This document shows, piece after piece, positions 9,541 through 20,704 of a DNA stretch of 64,000 nt. The translations under genes and the position numbers were made by a program. The stretch comes from Euptelea pleiosperma (lineage: Eukaryota; Streptophyta; Magnoliopsida; Ranunculales; Eupteleaceae), in the NCBI GenBank assembly GCA_035048495.1, contig CM068544.1, forward strand, positions 44,045,893 through 44,109,892, written 5' to 3'. The notes under the pieces are model-generated. The model saw only the letters and a list, made by a program, of their open reading frames with translations, was not told where the DNA came from and did no database searches. Position 1 is the first letter of the stretch; each line of letters opens with the position of its first letter.

Positions 9541-11328
9541 ATGGCAGTTGATGAGATCCAACCCTCTTGGATCGAAGAAACTCCTATAGATTCGAAGAAC
9601 CTTGTCGATTCCATAAATCTCAAAAAAGTTCTGAAAGAGATTAAACATTTCGATGTCGATAGGGTTAGGGTTAAGGTTTCTACCACATTATCAGAAGAAA
9701 CTGACCAGATAACTTCTGAGAAGAAACCTCAGAAAGAAAGCTCTAAAGATGACCTTCATGTTAGGACTTCTGAAATTGTTACAAAAAGTTCAAAACTTCA
9801 GCGTATTTCTAGTCACGTTGAACCTGAAATTGGTGCCAAACCTTTCAGCTCCCATCCTGCTGCATATAACAGCTTGATGAAGGCTTTTAGTCGGGTCGGT
9901 AAGGTAGAAGAAGTTCTTAGACTTTTTCGTGAGATGAAAGAAGCTCGATGCAATCCAAATGTTCTGTGTTATAATACCGTTCTCAATTGCCTTGCGATGT
10001 TGAGACGTTTTGAAGCGGTTTATGCTGTTTTTGAGGAGATGATCTCTATGGGCGTAATTCCTAATGTCTCCACCTACAACATCTTGGTTAAGGCTTATTC
10101 TTGCTATTCGGATCAGTTTGATGCAGCTTATGAGCTCTTAGATCAGATGTCTAAGAACGGATGCAGTCCAGATGTAACAACTTATTCAACATTAATTACA
10201 GGTCTTTCTAGGGCCGGAAGATTTGGGGATGCATATTCTGTATTAAATAAGATGTTGGATGAGAATTGTTCTCCGAATGTTTATACGTATACTCCTATTT
10301 TGCAAGGTCTATGTGCCCAAGGGAAAATCAAAGATGTGAAAGTGTTAATAGAGTTGATGTGGAGGAGTGGTTGCCCTCCGAACTCAGTAACTCACAACAT
10401 CTTGATTGATGCACTTTGCAAGCGTGGAAATTTTGAAGAGGTTGAGTCAATCTTCAATGACAGCTTATCCAAGGGTTGGAAACCTAATGCCATTAGTTAT
10501 AATATTTATATGAGTGGTCTTTGTAAGGCAGGCATGGTTGATGAAGCTTACAGACAAATAGAGGTTATGATGGGTGAGGAATTACATCCCACCATTGTGA
10601 CTTTGAGTATCCTTCTTGATTGTCTTTGTCGTGCTTCAAAGTTGTATGAGGCAAAGGATCTCCTGGACAGGAGTTTTGATTTGGGTTGGGATGTCAATTT
10701 TGTCAGTTATAACACTGTGATGAACAATTTCTGTAAGATTGGTGGATGGTTGACTGTTTTGAATCTTTTGACTGACATGTTTAAGAAGGGGGTTCTACCA
10801 AACACCAGGACTTATAATATTGTGATCCATAGCCTTTGCAAAGCTGGAAAGCTGAGGAAGGCAAAATGTATGGTTGATAGCAGAGGCTTTGCTGCTGATG
10901 TTGTGACATATAACACATTAATTAATGGGTTTTACAGGCTAGGAGAGAAATCTGAAGTTCAGTATTTATTTACTAGAATGAAAAGTGTGGAGAAGATAGA
11001 TCCAGATATGTTCACCTACACCATTCTTATTGAGATGCTCTGTAGGGAAGGGAAAGTTCCAGAGGCTAAATATCTTTTTGCTGAATCTCTCAGAAACGGT
11101 CTTTCTCTTGATCTGGTTGCATACTCTGCTTTAATTAATGGTTGCCTTCAGAACGGTTGGCTTGGTGAAGGGCTGCAGCTGTTGGATAGAATGCTGGAAC
11201 ATGGTTTAATTCCAAATGTTGCTATATACGATTCGTTACTCAGGGCATACTGTAGAGAGGGTTTCTGTTGTAGTGGAAAGATATCACGTGTTGGTATTAC
11301 TATTGACAAAATGCTTGGAAAGAGATAA
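9541..11328 (+). CDS. PPR protein, P class
   Basis: From the first in-frame ATG at 9541 the product is 595 aa (MAVDEIQPSW). P-class PPR proteins bind organelle RNA and mostly stabilise or process transcripts. At least twelve 35-residue P repeats follow from about residue 125: YNSLMKAFSRVGKVEEVL, YNTVLNCLAMLRRFEAVY, YNILVKAYSCYSDQFDAAYEL and further units to the C-terminus. No E or DYW tail. The frame is open back to 9439, and the upstream residues (GRFIRKNVNSSLNHERCW) look like a mitochondrial presequence, but no ATG lies there; a TAG at 9436 closes the frame. An ATG at 9384 followed by AAG|GT could only connect through a 43-nt intron ending at 9438. So the N-terminus is unsettled. A CT-rich leader lies at 9395-9430. 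Confidence 0.9.
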   Translation: MAVDEIQPSWIEETPIDSKNLVDSINLKKVLKEIKHFDVDRVRVKVSTTLSEETDQITSEKKPQKESSKDDLHVRTSEIVTKSSKLQRISSHVEPEIGAKPFSSHPAAYNSLMKAFSRVGKVEEVLRLFREMKEARCNPNVLCYNTVLNCLAMLRRFEAVYAVFEEMISMGVIPNVSTYNILVKAYSCYSDQFDAAYELLDQMSKNGCSPDVTTYSTLITGLSRAGRFGDAYSVLNKMLDENCSPNVYTYTPILQGLCAQGKIKDVKVLIELMWRSGCPPNSVTHNILIDALCKRGNFEEVESIFNDSLSKGWKPNAISYNIYMSGLCKAGMVDEAYRQIEVMMGEELHPTIVTLSILLDCLCRASKLYEAKDLLDRSFDLGWDVNFVSYNTVMNNFCKIGGWLTVLNLLTDMFKKGVLPNTRTYNIVIHSLCKAGKLRKAKCMVDSRGFAADVVTYNTLINGFYRLGEKSEVQYLFTRMKSVEKIDPDMFTYTILIEMLCREGKVPEAKYLFAESLRNGLSLDLVAYSALINGCLQNGWLGEGLQLLDRMLEHGLIPNVAIYDSLLRAYCREGFCCSGKISRVGITIDKMLGKR

Positions 11329-12195
11329 GTGCAAATCAATTGTTGTATACCTGGAAATATAAGGTGTCTTTTCATTTGGGAGCTGTGAACTTTTGACAGG
11401 TATCGTTCTCTCTTTGCTTTCATTAACATACATGCTGGCATTTTCTTTGATATAAGTTGGACTGGACCTGGCCTTTTATTTTCTGACTACAGAGGTTATA
11501 GCTATTGGCATGCCTTCACTTCACTGAAATCCTTACCTGAATCCGGATATGGTTTTCTGGCAGGAAATTGGCTTCTGTCATTCCATGCTTATTTTGATGA
11601 TCGGATAGCCACATTGTTTTAGGGGGGTGTCTGGGATGCAACAGAGTAAGTCTCGTGGTTGAACTTTAATATGATATTTCATGTGCTATTATACACTCAC
11701 CTGATTTATTTAATGTTTAGTCTAGTTGATTAGAAGATGCCACTTTATACCCCTTCATTAACACATATCTGACTTGATTTTCCAGATGGCTCTGTTTTAT
11801 GCTAATTCACTACTGTTTCTTTTGTATTCTTAAATTACAGAGATTCCATATTCTGATATTCCATTGTTTAAAGGCATCTTGTCAGACACCTCGTATCTGG
11901 GTCAGACACTGATAGACGTGTCTATGTCATTGTTACTTTGGTTGGCGGAATACTGTTGAAAAAAAAAATCTCCATTATGGGTTGCTTCATTGAGGTGTTG
12001 ATTGATGTTAAAAATAAACTAGAAATGTATATTTTTATGCAAAGTACTTTTCATATTGGATGTACAAAAGATTATTTTCTTTCTTCTTTAAGATAAGTCT
12101 TGTAAATTCTAGAAACTTCACACCATGCATTGGTGATACATTTCAAGGTTTGTGCTAAACTGGAGAAACTCTTTGGTCAAATCATCAGAGTTATG
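11329..12195. other. 3' flank of P-class PPR gene
   Basis: AT-rich, probably 3' UTR and spacer. No gene, RNA or repeat recognised. Confidence 0.4.
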
Positions 12196-12205
12196 GCCCA
12201 GTTAA

Positions 12206-12582
12206 TTTTTTTTTTTTTTTGATAAGTATAAATTCATAGAAAGGGGGAAGAGGAAGTACAAAGCAGACTAGAAGGTTGAGGAAACCTTCACAACAAAAGC
12301 AAAAAGCACACACGAAAACAAAAACCAAGGACAATCACGGAATGTCACGGTTGCAAATGTAATCCCATCTAAACACGAAATCTTCAGAAAACAAACCCCG
12401 ACATTCCGGAAAAACTTTGGACCAAAGGAATAGCAGTCCTTTGATGTTAAGAATGATGTTCGCCTTAGATTCCTCTTTTCCATCGAACACTCTTGAGGTT
12501 TCGCTCCTTCCAAAGACCCCAAGAAATGGCAAATGGAAGCAGTTTCCATAACACGCGGCCCCTAGAAGAGAAGGCCTTGGTT
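12206..12582 (-). mobile_element. 5'-truncated LINE, 3' end only
   Basis: On the minus strand the element ends CTTATC followed by a poly-A run (plus-strand T run at 12206-12220). It is bracketed by the 10-bp duplication GCCCAGTTAA at 12196-12205 and 12583-12592. The coding remnant (minus, 12335-12532 region) includes ANIILNIKGLLFLWSK, matching SEENIILNIKGLLFYWS in the LINE at 56347. So this is a second 5'-truncated copy of the same L1-type family, retaining only the end of the reverse-transcriptase-associated region. Confidence 0.88.
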
Positions 12583-12592
12583 GCCCAGTTAA

Positions 12593-14187
12593 ATCATCGA
12601 TGTTCTTGGCACTTATCTCAAGGAAACCTATTACAATGGGGGTACTTTTGTCTTTTTACTAACAACAGTAACAGAGGATGAGAAGATACCTTCTGCATCT
12701 GCCTTACATGGTAGTTGAGTCCCACCTTGGAGATCCTTTTGGCCAAAGATGGACCTAACTGTTGTAACATTTTCTTACTGACCATCCAAAGAATGCAATA
12801 GGTTGGATGCTAGGATTATGTGATTGGATTTACTTTTGGCCTAAGAGATCTCCTTGGTGTGACACACTGAATGGTGACTATATACCCCTTCATGTGAATA
12901 TGATAGAGACCCAAGGACAGAAGTTGAATCAATAAATTGGACAGTTTCACCAGTCCTGTGGTCCTGACTTTTGAGTACTCTTTTTTGGTCCTTTAATGGG
13001 CATGGTAGTGGGTATTGTACTCTTTTGTGATGGCGGTGTTCAACTGTTCGCTCTTTCCTTTCTCGTTTCGTAAAGATTTATAACTAGTACTCTCATATTG
13101 CAGGAGAATTTTGCTGGAGAATTTGAAGTCAGTGGTTGTGTATAATAGCTGCTGCATTTCCTCTGAAGGTGCCACTGGTAAGCATGTTTTTAACAAGATC
13201 AGTAACTCAGGTGAAGGTGGGTTTTGAACCCAGCTCTGCGGTATCAACGCTCTGAGACTATATTCAATTGTATATTATATTTTTGTATGAGAAAGTTAAT
13301 GAAGAAAACTCCTAGTCTACAGGGTGCCCGCGCAACAACTATCCGGCAGGGTTCCTCCTTTGTAGGGCACATACCTCGAAAAAGATCCAACCCAAGTTAA
13401 ACCCATGATTAAAAAAGTAACCTGCATCGAGTTTAAATCGAGTTAGAGCATTTTTAGAAGCATGTGTCCTGCAGTAGGGAATCATGTCGCAACATATTGT
13501 TGGCAGGCACACACCCTTGCAAAGGTATTGCTTTATTCTTTTGTCCTGTATATTGTAAGTGGGGCAATCAAATGTTGCCAATACCATTAAAATATGATGG
13601 TGTAATAGGTGGTCCAGACGTTATCCAATGGTGATGCCACTGCATGAAATCGTTTGAAGGGTCACGGATGGAGCCGACTCTGGATTGCCGTCCAGTGATC
13701 ATACCATGTGGTTATACCCCATGCATAGAAAAGGTAAATCTAGAGCTTCAGTGTAATGGACAAAAATAGCCGTCTACACGCGCAATACTAAGGGACGTGT
13801 GCAGATGCAGGAAACTGGAACCTTACCATTCAAAGACCCTACCTGAAACATCTGCTAGGTCAGAAATGAACATAATCAGATGATCTGTATCTGATTGTTG
13901 TCATCCCGTTGTGTTGATTTTTAACCAAGGTGATTTAAGTGTTGGTTCCTGACCATGTGCATGTATGCTGTGCTTTGAGATCGTGCATTGTTGGTTTCTG
14001 ACGGTTGGTTCCCTTGTACAATTTTTCATGAACTACAAATCATCACAGCAAATAATTGCAATTTACCTTTGCCAGTTACTAAAGAGGTGTTTTGTAATGG
14101 TATAAAATTGGATTTTGGTCGGCCATGATATTGGCGACTTACCGTAGGCACATGGAGGGCTTTTTTAAAGTAACCCTGTGGTAGTTA
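12593..14187. other. intergenic, nothing recognised
   Basis: About 1.6 kb without coding character. A T-arm-like GGGTTCAAAACCC on the minus strand near 13215 is too little for a tRNA. No repeat could be defined. Confidence 0.4.
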
Positions 14188-14195
14188 ATTTGAAC

Positions 14196-14491
14196 CATTG
14201 TAACGAAAACTACCACTGTTATAACGGAAATGGACCTCCCCCCTTATGATACATAACATTTTAACATTCAGAGAATAATGGCTGTTATTTCCGTTACATT
14301 TCCATTTTTTTTCCCGCTATTAATTTTACTGAAAATATTTTGAATTTTGAATTTTAGATCTGTTATTTTTTGTTATTTCCAGTTTTTCCTCTTTTTTCCC
14401 GTTTTTGGTCCTGTGCGTTACAATCTCTTGTAACGGCTGTTATAGTGGAAAAAAATGATAACTCCCCCAATCCGTTCCCTTTTAAACCTTG
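14196..14491. mobile_element. hAT-type MITE, family A copy 2
   Basis: A 296-bp element beginning CATTGTAACG and ending TTTAAACCTTG, with a perfect 8-bp duplication ATTTGAAC at 14188-14195 and 14492-14499. It contains the family's TAACGGCTGTTATAG-type palindromes. Its left end has decayed relative to the other copies. Confidence 0.85.
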
Positions 14492-14499
14492 ATTTGAAC

Positions 14500-14968
14500 C
14501 ACCTGGTTATACTTTCAGCAATGGCAACTAGAAATTTGTACCAAACACTCCCAAAAACGATGAGAAGTCCCATTTTGACTACTAATCTCCGAACTACCAG
14601 CATTAGTCGTTAGTTTACAATGAGAATGGTGTCCATGTTTTACGATGTGGCAACATGGTTATATGCAAAATGTTCATCTTATCTACTCTACACCAACAAA
14701 ATCAAATTGTATCACAAATAGTAGAAGGCCCAGTGTTAAGAGTTCCAAGAGAACCAGTTTTTGTGATCGATTCACCATTTAGCAACAACCTACATTGTAA
14801 AATAGTCAAAAAAAAAAAAAAAAAACAACCCGACCATAACAAAGCAATAAAGACCTAACAGCATACAACTGCAGAAAAACCAAGTAGAAAACACTAGGAA
14901 ACTACTTCCCTACAACACCAACTTCCTCGCCTACAGACAGCAGAAGCACCCTTTGTTGATATCATCCC
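14500..14968. other. 3' flank of thaumatin-like gene
   Basis: Non-coding, with an A run at 14808-14825. Probably includes the 3' UTR of the minus-strand thaumatin-like gene. Nothing else seen. Confidence 0.4.
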
Positions 14969-15893
14969 TTATTTGGGAGGACAGAAGGTGATTACGTACC
15001 GAGGTGCCCTGCATGTATGAAGGCTTGAAGAGTCATCGTAGGCATAGCTATAGGCTCGTGGGCAGATGGCCTTGAAGAGGTTGGCAAAGACGGTAGGCTT
15101 GCATGTCTTAGGGGTCGCGAAGTCTCCAGTGCAACAATACTTGGCTGATTTCATGGCCAAGCAAGCGCTCTTGCACCCCACTACTTTGCCTCCTTGCTTT
15201 ACTTCCAATGCAGAAGGGCAACACACATTCAAGTCGACTTCACACCCTGCAATGCCACACCCAATCCCACCACCAACTGGCACCATAGAAACTGGAAGGT
15301 TAAATCCGTCCACCAAACTCACATCATAGTAATGTAAGGCCGATGAGGAGGTTCCTAGTGTCATCTCAACCACTGTCGCTGGTGGGACCCCACCTGTACC
15401 CCTGCAATGAAGCAAGCCCGCGCAATCTCCGGTCTGACAAGAGCCCTTGCCATTTTGATCAAAACAACAACCTTGCCTACCCCATATCCTCCCTGACCAT
15501 CTCTCAGGGACATTGATGACTACTTCCTCACCGCAGTCTAGATGGAAACCCCCATCCTGAGGAGACGGATGCCCTGCACTACCAAGGATCCCTGGCCATA
15601 CGCTCTCCTTGCAGTTGTTTACTATTATCAGTTGAGTCCCATCTGCACCCAAAGAAAGAAAGAAACAAGTGAAATTAATACTTCAGTTTCTTCTTTTAGA
15701 GAGAGAGAGAGAGAGAGAGATGGTTGATACTTGTACAGGAAAGGGAGATGAAGATGCAGAGGAAGAGGAAGAGGAGAGGAGGAGATGTGACGAAGTTGGC
15801 ATCATATGGTTTTGGGATTTGGTGAGAGTGATAATGGGAGTATACGGATATGCGATGTTTCTGTGAGGTAGTTTCCTTTTCTTTCGCCACCAT
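14969..15893 (-). CDS. thaumatin-like protein (PR-5 family)
   Basis: Two exons, 15893-15731 and 15642-14969, joined in phase 1 across an 88-bp GT-AG intron that carries a (GA)n run; 278 aa. Secreted antifungal or glucan-binding type protein. The thaumatin signature [16 protein letters not shown] is intact, the acidic-cleft residues are recognisable ([26 protein letters not shown]), and the C-terminus is [10 protein letters not shown] count 19 cysteines in the mature region against the usual 16, with extra CC pairs. Exon 1 encodes about 36 hydrophilic residues ([13 protein letters not shown]) before the hydrophobic signal [16 protein letters not shown]. That is longer than normal, but an in-frame TAA two codons upstream and the lack of another Met fix this start if the exon is right. 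An upstream exon supplying a different start cannot be excluded. Confidence 0.88.
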
Positions 15894-16069
15894 GAATTAT
15901 TTCAAGAACCGCTTGTAAGTAAATCGGTTTAGGAACGACACGTCACGAAGTCCTCGATTCTCCTTTCAAGTTCAAACTTGCTCTCTTTTTCACTTTTACT
16001 ATGGGCATATATCCCTTGCTTCGATTGAGGGGTTTCTTTTCTATCGAGCCCTTCTATCATGAACACTTC
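15894..16069. promoter_or_regulatory. 5' flank of thaumatin-like gene
   Basis: Short upstream region of the gene starting at 15893. No motif stands out. Confidence 0.3.
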
Positions 16070-16470
16070 TGTGTCAATATATTGATGCGGACGTCCCTCA
16101 AATTGCCACGTAGTTCACTCTTTTGGGCCCAGTGCCCCCCTGAATGTATGGCTCACACCATGGTGAACCTACATACCAAAATTCAGCCGTGATCAGTGAT
16201 TTATAACCATAGGATTCAAGCATTTTTCATCATTGGCTTCATGAGCAGGCCTATGGATTTGTTGCAAGCCCATGATGAAAAAGTGCTCAAAGCCAATGGT
16301 TTGGAATCACCAATCACGGTGATTTTTGGTGTGTGAGTCCACCAAGGTGTAGGCCAAACATTCATGGGGCCAGTGGGCCCTAAAGAGTGTACTACGTGGC
16401 AATTTGAAGAACTTCTGCATCAAAATTTTGATACAGAAGTCTGTATCATAGATTTTGATACAGAAGTCTG
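16070..16470. mobile_element. palindromic MITE, family B copy 4
   Basis: Outer arms: CCCTCAAATTGCCACGTAG (left) and CTACGTGGCAATTTGAAG (right). Next come the GGGCCCAGTG and CAGTGGGCCC boxes, then CACCAAAATTCAGCC-type and inverted boxes. Repeated TTTGATACAGAAGTCTG lies at the right end. Same subfamily as the element at 44797-45202. Confidence 0.75.
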
Positions 16471-16785
16471 TTCATTAAAGTATGATTTCGTTTCCATATT
16501 TCAATGGGCCAAGTGGGATCAAGGGCCCACGCTGTCTCTATTTTTAAAATTTTCCGTCGGTTCTCCTTCCTTTACACATGTGATCCGCATTAGCCTTTAT
16601 TCAGTAACAAGTGCCCCATTTTTAAAAGATTAATGATCTATACACAGGTATTAAGTTTTCAATACTAAAAGTGAACATAAGCCATGTCCGGCCTTGATTG
16701 GTGCACATGCTCAATATCTTGACGGGCCATTGATTAAATTGGGGCCATTCCTGCATGGATTGGAATCATTGGATCTTTATCTTTT
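16471..16785. other. intergenic, nothing recognised
   Basis: Short AT-rich spacer between two MITEs. No gene seen. Confidence 0.3.
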
Positions 16786-17110
16786 GGGTGTATTTTAGTA
16801 TCACCCTCTGAAATTTGAAAGTAATTAGTAATACCCCCTTATACTTTCAAATTTTAGGATAACCCCCCTTGACCTAGTTTAACCATCGTTTGACTAACGT
16901 TAAAACATGACATGCATCATGCGCCTGCTAATGCACCTATGAAATGTCCATAATAGTACAAGCTCAATGCTAACAGTGTGTGATTCAAACCCGTTTTAAC
17001 TTAAGTCAACCACTGTTAAACTAGGTCAAGGGGGGTAATCCTAAAGTTTGAAAGTATAAGGGGTATTTCTAATTAATTTCAAATTTCAGGGGGTGTTACT
17101 AAAATACCCT
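16786..17110. mobile_element. MITE family C copy 1
   Basis: About 325 bp, starting GGGTGTATTTTAGTATCACC and ending GGTGTTACTAAAATACCC. Long imperfect inverted arms include CTTTCAAATTTTAGGATAA and CCTTGACCTAGTTTAAC. A second copy lies at 53753-54075. Non-coding; target duplication not resolved. Confidence 0.78.
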
Positions 17111-18640
17111 TATTTTCTTGGTTGGGTATTGGGTTGGTCCATTTGATAAACCATGCTTTTAGACAAGCAGCAAATATTATAGGAAACTAGCATGAGCAGC
17201 ATGCATGATGCATGTGCTACTTTAGTGATGCAATTGGACTTAAAATAATGGAACATTTGTTTAAATGTTAAGTGGCTGATTAAAAAACAAAATTACTCTT
17301 TTGCTTTCTATTATTAGTCAAAAAGTATTCTACAAAGGTATTATAAAAATTTTGAAATAAAATAAAAAACTTATTGATGGAAATTATCTTCTTCATTATT
17401 CAGAAGAAAGGGTAAGCAAATTCAAAGACACAATCATGTCTCCCCACTGTGTCATCCTTGTAGATGAGATTCTCTCTTTTGTGTCCAAGAAGCCTGTTTC
17501 AATAAATATTTTAATTTCAGTTTGCAATGCTCTGGTTGAAAAATTACAGATGCATATGGGGACTTTCTTTAGGGTACTTAGGTTACTGGCTGTATGGAGT
17601 GATCAACTCTTTGACTTTTTTGAAGGAATCATCAGAGTCCTCTGCATTTTTTTCTACTATGGTGTGCAATCCCCTCTTTTGTACACGTGAAGAGTGTCCC
17701 GTGTATCTGTTTATGCACGTGGGTATGCAGCGATCATCAAGATACATGTAAATCATCGTCCCACATAGTAAGAGATAGCATTAAAGTACACATTCATATT
17801 GGTATTATTCGTGGAAAAAACATCATTAAACAATAATACTAAAATGGATCTTTGGATTTGAATCGATAAAACCATTAATCTAAAGTCAGAAGACTTATCT
17901 GGATTCAACAAATCCAATATTTAGTTGTTTGCGAAGTGATGTCTCGATCCGTTTGTGGATAGGTTGCTCTGCTCCAACTCTCCTATAATTTGGTGATGTG
18001 AGCCTTTATCTCAAGAATAGATACGTGTGTAGGGGACTACCACCTATATATAAGAAAGTGAGAATTGTTTCCCACAATCAAGGAAAATCAATTTTTTAGA
18101 TAGATTCCACTTCAGAGTTATGATAAGGTGCATCATTAACCCATCACGCTTGATATTAGAATTCACATGAACTACACATGTGGGTCCCAATATATAATTA
18201 TTATTTGAACAATCACAATCTAATTACTTTTATAAAATCATACATTTGATAGGCCACATTAATTTAATAAAAAATATATAATATAGTAATTTTTCAACAA
18301 TTCACACCCACATAGTTGAACCATGGGTGTTTGGTGACAACTTTAATTTGAATAATATTTTCGTTTGAATTATGAATAATTGCATTTTTCGAGAAATATT
18401 GCTTGTGGATTCACCTATCTAGGATTCTAACATACTAATTGCTTCTCGGTGATGGAATAAATGTCATTCCTTATGTCATTCGGTGCATTATAATGAAGCT
18501 AAGTTCAACACTTATTACTACTACATATAAATTGTTTGATTCATCAAAGTTCATGAGAAATTTCACTGGTACCTAATAAGAGTGTGTTTGAGCAAAGTTT
18601 TGTCTCCTTGAGAGTAGCTTAATTACTTTACAAACTTAAT
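17111..18640. other. intergenic, nothing recognised
   Basis: About 1.5 kb of AT-rich DNA. Short plus-strand frames at 17436-17751 lack coding character and family resemblance. Confidence 0.4.
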
Positions 18641-18784
18641 TAAAATTTCACCTACCCAAAACACTTAAAAGTAGGGTAGTAAAGTCTCTCCCTTAAACTT
18701 TTAAAATCTCTCCAATGGTCCACCTTAAACACTCTACCATTCCCTAAACATAAAAGAAAATATTTTCCACCCTAGGTGGTATTA

Positions 18785-19668
18785 AGGTTGCGTTTGGTTC
18801 GCTGAAAGTGGATTTCCAAGAAACGAGTTTTCTAGGAAGTGCCACTTCTTGGAAACCCACTTTCTCGTTGTTTGGTTGAAACTTATGAAGCACCACAAAT
18901 TTGAAGCGTAATAACAAGATCCTAATTCCGATGCCTGGAATAGCTCCTTCTCCACCATAAACTTGATCAACCCATGCCAATCAACCTTTTGTGGCTGCCC
19001 CACTTTGATAAGCCCAATCTGAGTCAAAACCTCATTTGGCATCATCCACATATCCTCAAGGAGAAGAATCCAATTTGACAAAAAATCTTCTAAAAGCAAA
19101 ATTGACTCTCTGACGTATTTATCTTATCCCTTTTCATCGGCAGGCATAAGGTTTTGGCGAGATCAGTTGCGATTTCTTCCTCTATGGGGATTCACGAGAG
19201 ACGCTAGGCGTGGTGGGAGGAGGGTTGTCGACTTCGCCGTGTAAATAAAGAAGCATCACAGAATGTGAAAGTTGCCATGACTGGGATAACGGGGAGAGAA
19301 ATCTCGAGTGAGATTAGGTGACATGAATAACAAATGAGAACGGATTTGAAGAAGTGACGAAGATCAGAGACGGAGGTGAGGAAGAGAAGATTGATGAGAG
19401 AGGAAGAGGTAGTGACAGGAATGGATTTGGAGACGTAGAAGCTGTGTTTCGAGGGAACTAAAAACCACCATTAATGGAGCATCATTTGTGATCTGAGATG
19501 AGATAAATAGAGAGTAGAGAAGATACTTGATGAAAGAGAAAGACGCACGATGAAAAATTGACTTTCGCTTCTGACGAGCGGAAGTCGTTTTTCTTTAAAA
19601 TAGGGGTGTGAAGGAAGTGGATTTCCATGGACCTACTTTTCTACCCTAAACCAAACACACAGAAGTGA
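18785..19668. mobile_element. possible non-autonomous DNA element
   Basis: Left edge TGCGTTTGGTTCGCTGAAAG and right edge CTAAACCAAACACACAGAAG form a short imperfect inversion around GTTTGGTT. GTGGATTTCC repeats near both ends. The interior contains a minus-strand open stretch (18782-19099) with VDWHGLIKFMVEKELF, which reads like a captured coding fragment. It appears to sit inside or beside a copy of the element at 19677 (see 18650-18775). Boundaries are approximate. Confidence 0.4.
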
Positions 19669-19676
19669 CACTTTTT

Positions 19677-20080
19677 AGGGCATCTCCAATCCTACCCTAA
19701 ACTCTCTTCTATTCTCTAGGATAGGGTGAAAAACATAAAAAACCATCTCCAACCCTACCCTAAAGTTCACCCTATTTTAGGATAACCTCAAATCAACTAC
19801 CCCAAAGTTATGGTAGGATTTAGGGTGAGATTTTAAAAGCTTGTTCTCCCTTATCCCCCATCTTTTATATTAATTCCTCTCAATGCCCTGTCCCTCTTTT
19901 TACTTAATGCCATCTATGTCTCCCTCTTATAATTTTGATCATTTTTCCTATTTTCCATGGGTATATTTAGGGAAATGTAGAGTTAGGGTGGACCATTGGA
20001 GAGTTTTTAAGTTTTAGGCAATGGAGAGTCTTTTTTACCCTACTTAAGTTTTTAGGGTAGAGTAGGGTTGAAGATGCTCT
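19677..20080. mobile_element. MITE with GAGCATCTCCAA-type ends
   Basis: Left end AGGGCATCTCCAATCCTACC, right end GTAGGGTTGAAGATGCTCTT, an inverted pair. The interior repeats ACCCTAAA-type boxes in both orientations. A partial relative lies at 18650-18775 (CTCTCCAATGGTCCACC). Non-coding. Confidence 0.65.
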
Positions 20081-20100
20081 TACATCACGATACCTGAGAT

Positions 20101-20431
20101 CTTTTCAAATGTAGAAGCGGCATTTTTGGTAGTCACCGATGCCATATGGGCCAACTGACCGCATGGATGTTTAGCCCACCCCTTAGTAGACATCCATACC
20201 AAAAATCAGCTTGTTTGATGATTTTTAGCCATTGGTTTTAGTACTAAAAAAATGGTTGCATTCAACCGCTATAAGAACCCCTTAAAAAGTGCTAAAATAT
20301 AATGGTTATAGATTAGCAATCAGGGTGGTTTTTGGTGTGTATATCCGGCAAGGGGTGGGATAAACATCCATGCGGTCAGTGGGCCAAGATGACAGTGGTG
20401 AGTAACAAAAATCGTGCTTCCGCATTTGAAA
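20101..20431. mobile_element. palindromic MITE, family B copy 5
   Basis: Extended arms CTTTTCAAATGTAGAAGCGG (left) and CCGCATTTGAAAAAG (right) enclose the family core GCATGGATGTTTAGCCCACC and its inverse TAAACATCCATGCGGTCAG. Sister of the copy at 1180-1442. Confidence 0.78.
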
Positions 20432-20488
20432 AAGTTTGGGCATACCTTGTTACATCTTTTTCCTTTTATCTCCTCTTATGTGTTCCAG

Positions 20489-20695
20489 GGACAAATCTAG
20501 TATGCAACGATTTACATACTTAAAAGTATGCAAACATCGTCGGTACTGTTGGATGTCCCCTAAAAAATGTGTTATTTCAATATTCTCAAAAGAAATATTT
20601 TATAAATCAAAAACACGTTTTTCAATGAGCATTCAATGGTGGATACAATGTTTGCATAATTTTAAGTATGTAAATCGTGCATACTAGATTTGTCC
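20489..20695. mobile_element. 207-bp MITE with 9-bp target duplication
   Basis: Terminal inverted repeats start GGACAAATCTAGTATGCA and end GCATACTAGATTTGTCC; the arms continue for about 50 bp through CGATTTACATACTTAAAA. A perfect 9-bp duplication GTGTTCCAG flanks it (20480-20488 and 20696-20704). The 9-bp size suggests Mutator-type mobilisation. It lies about 300 bp upstream of the DnaJ start codon. Confidence 0.85.
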
Positions 20696-20704
20696 GTGTT
20701 CCAG

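Noticed and set aside
13205..13262. tRNA-like T-arm (GGGTTCAAAACCC on the minus strand)
   Set aside because: No matching acceptor, D or anticodon arms could be assembled around it.
17436..17751. Two overlapping plus-strand frames
   Set aside because: AT-rich, hydrophobic, no splice context or recognisable family; probably chance.
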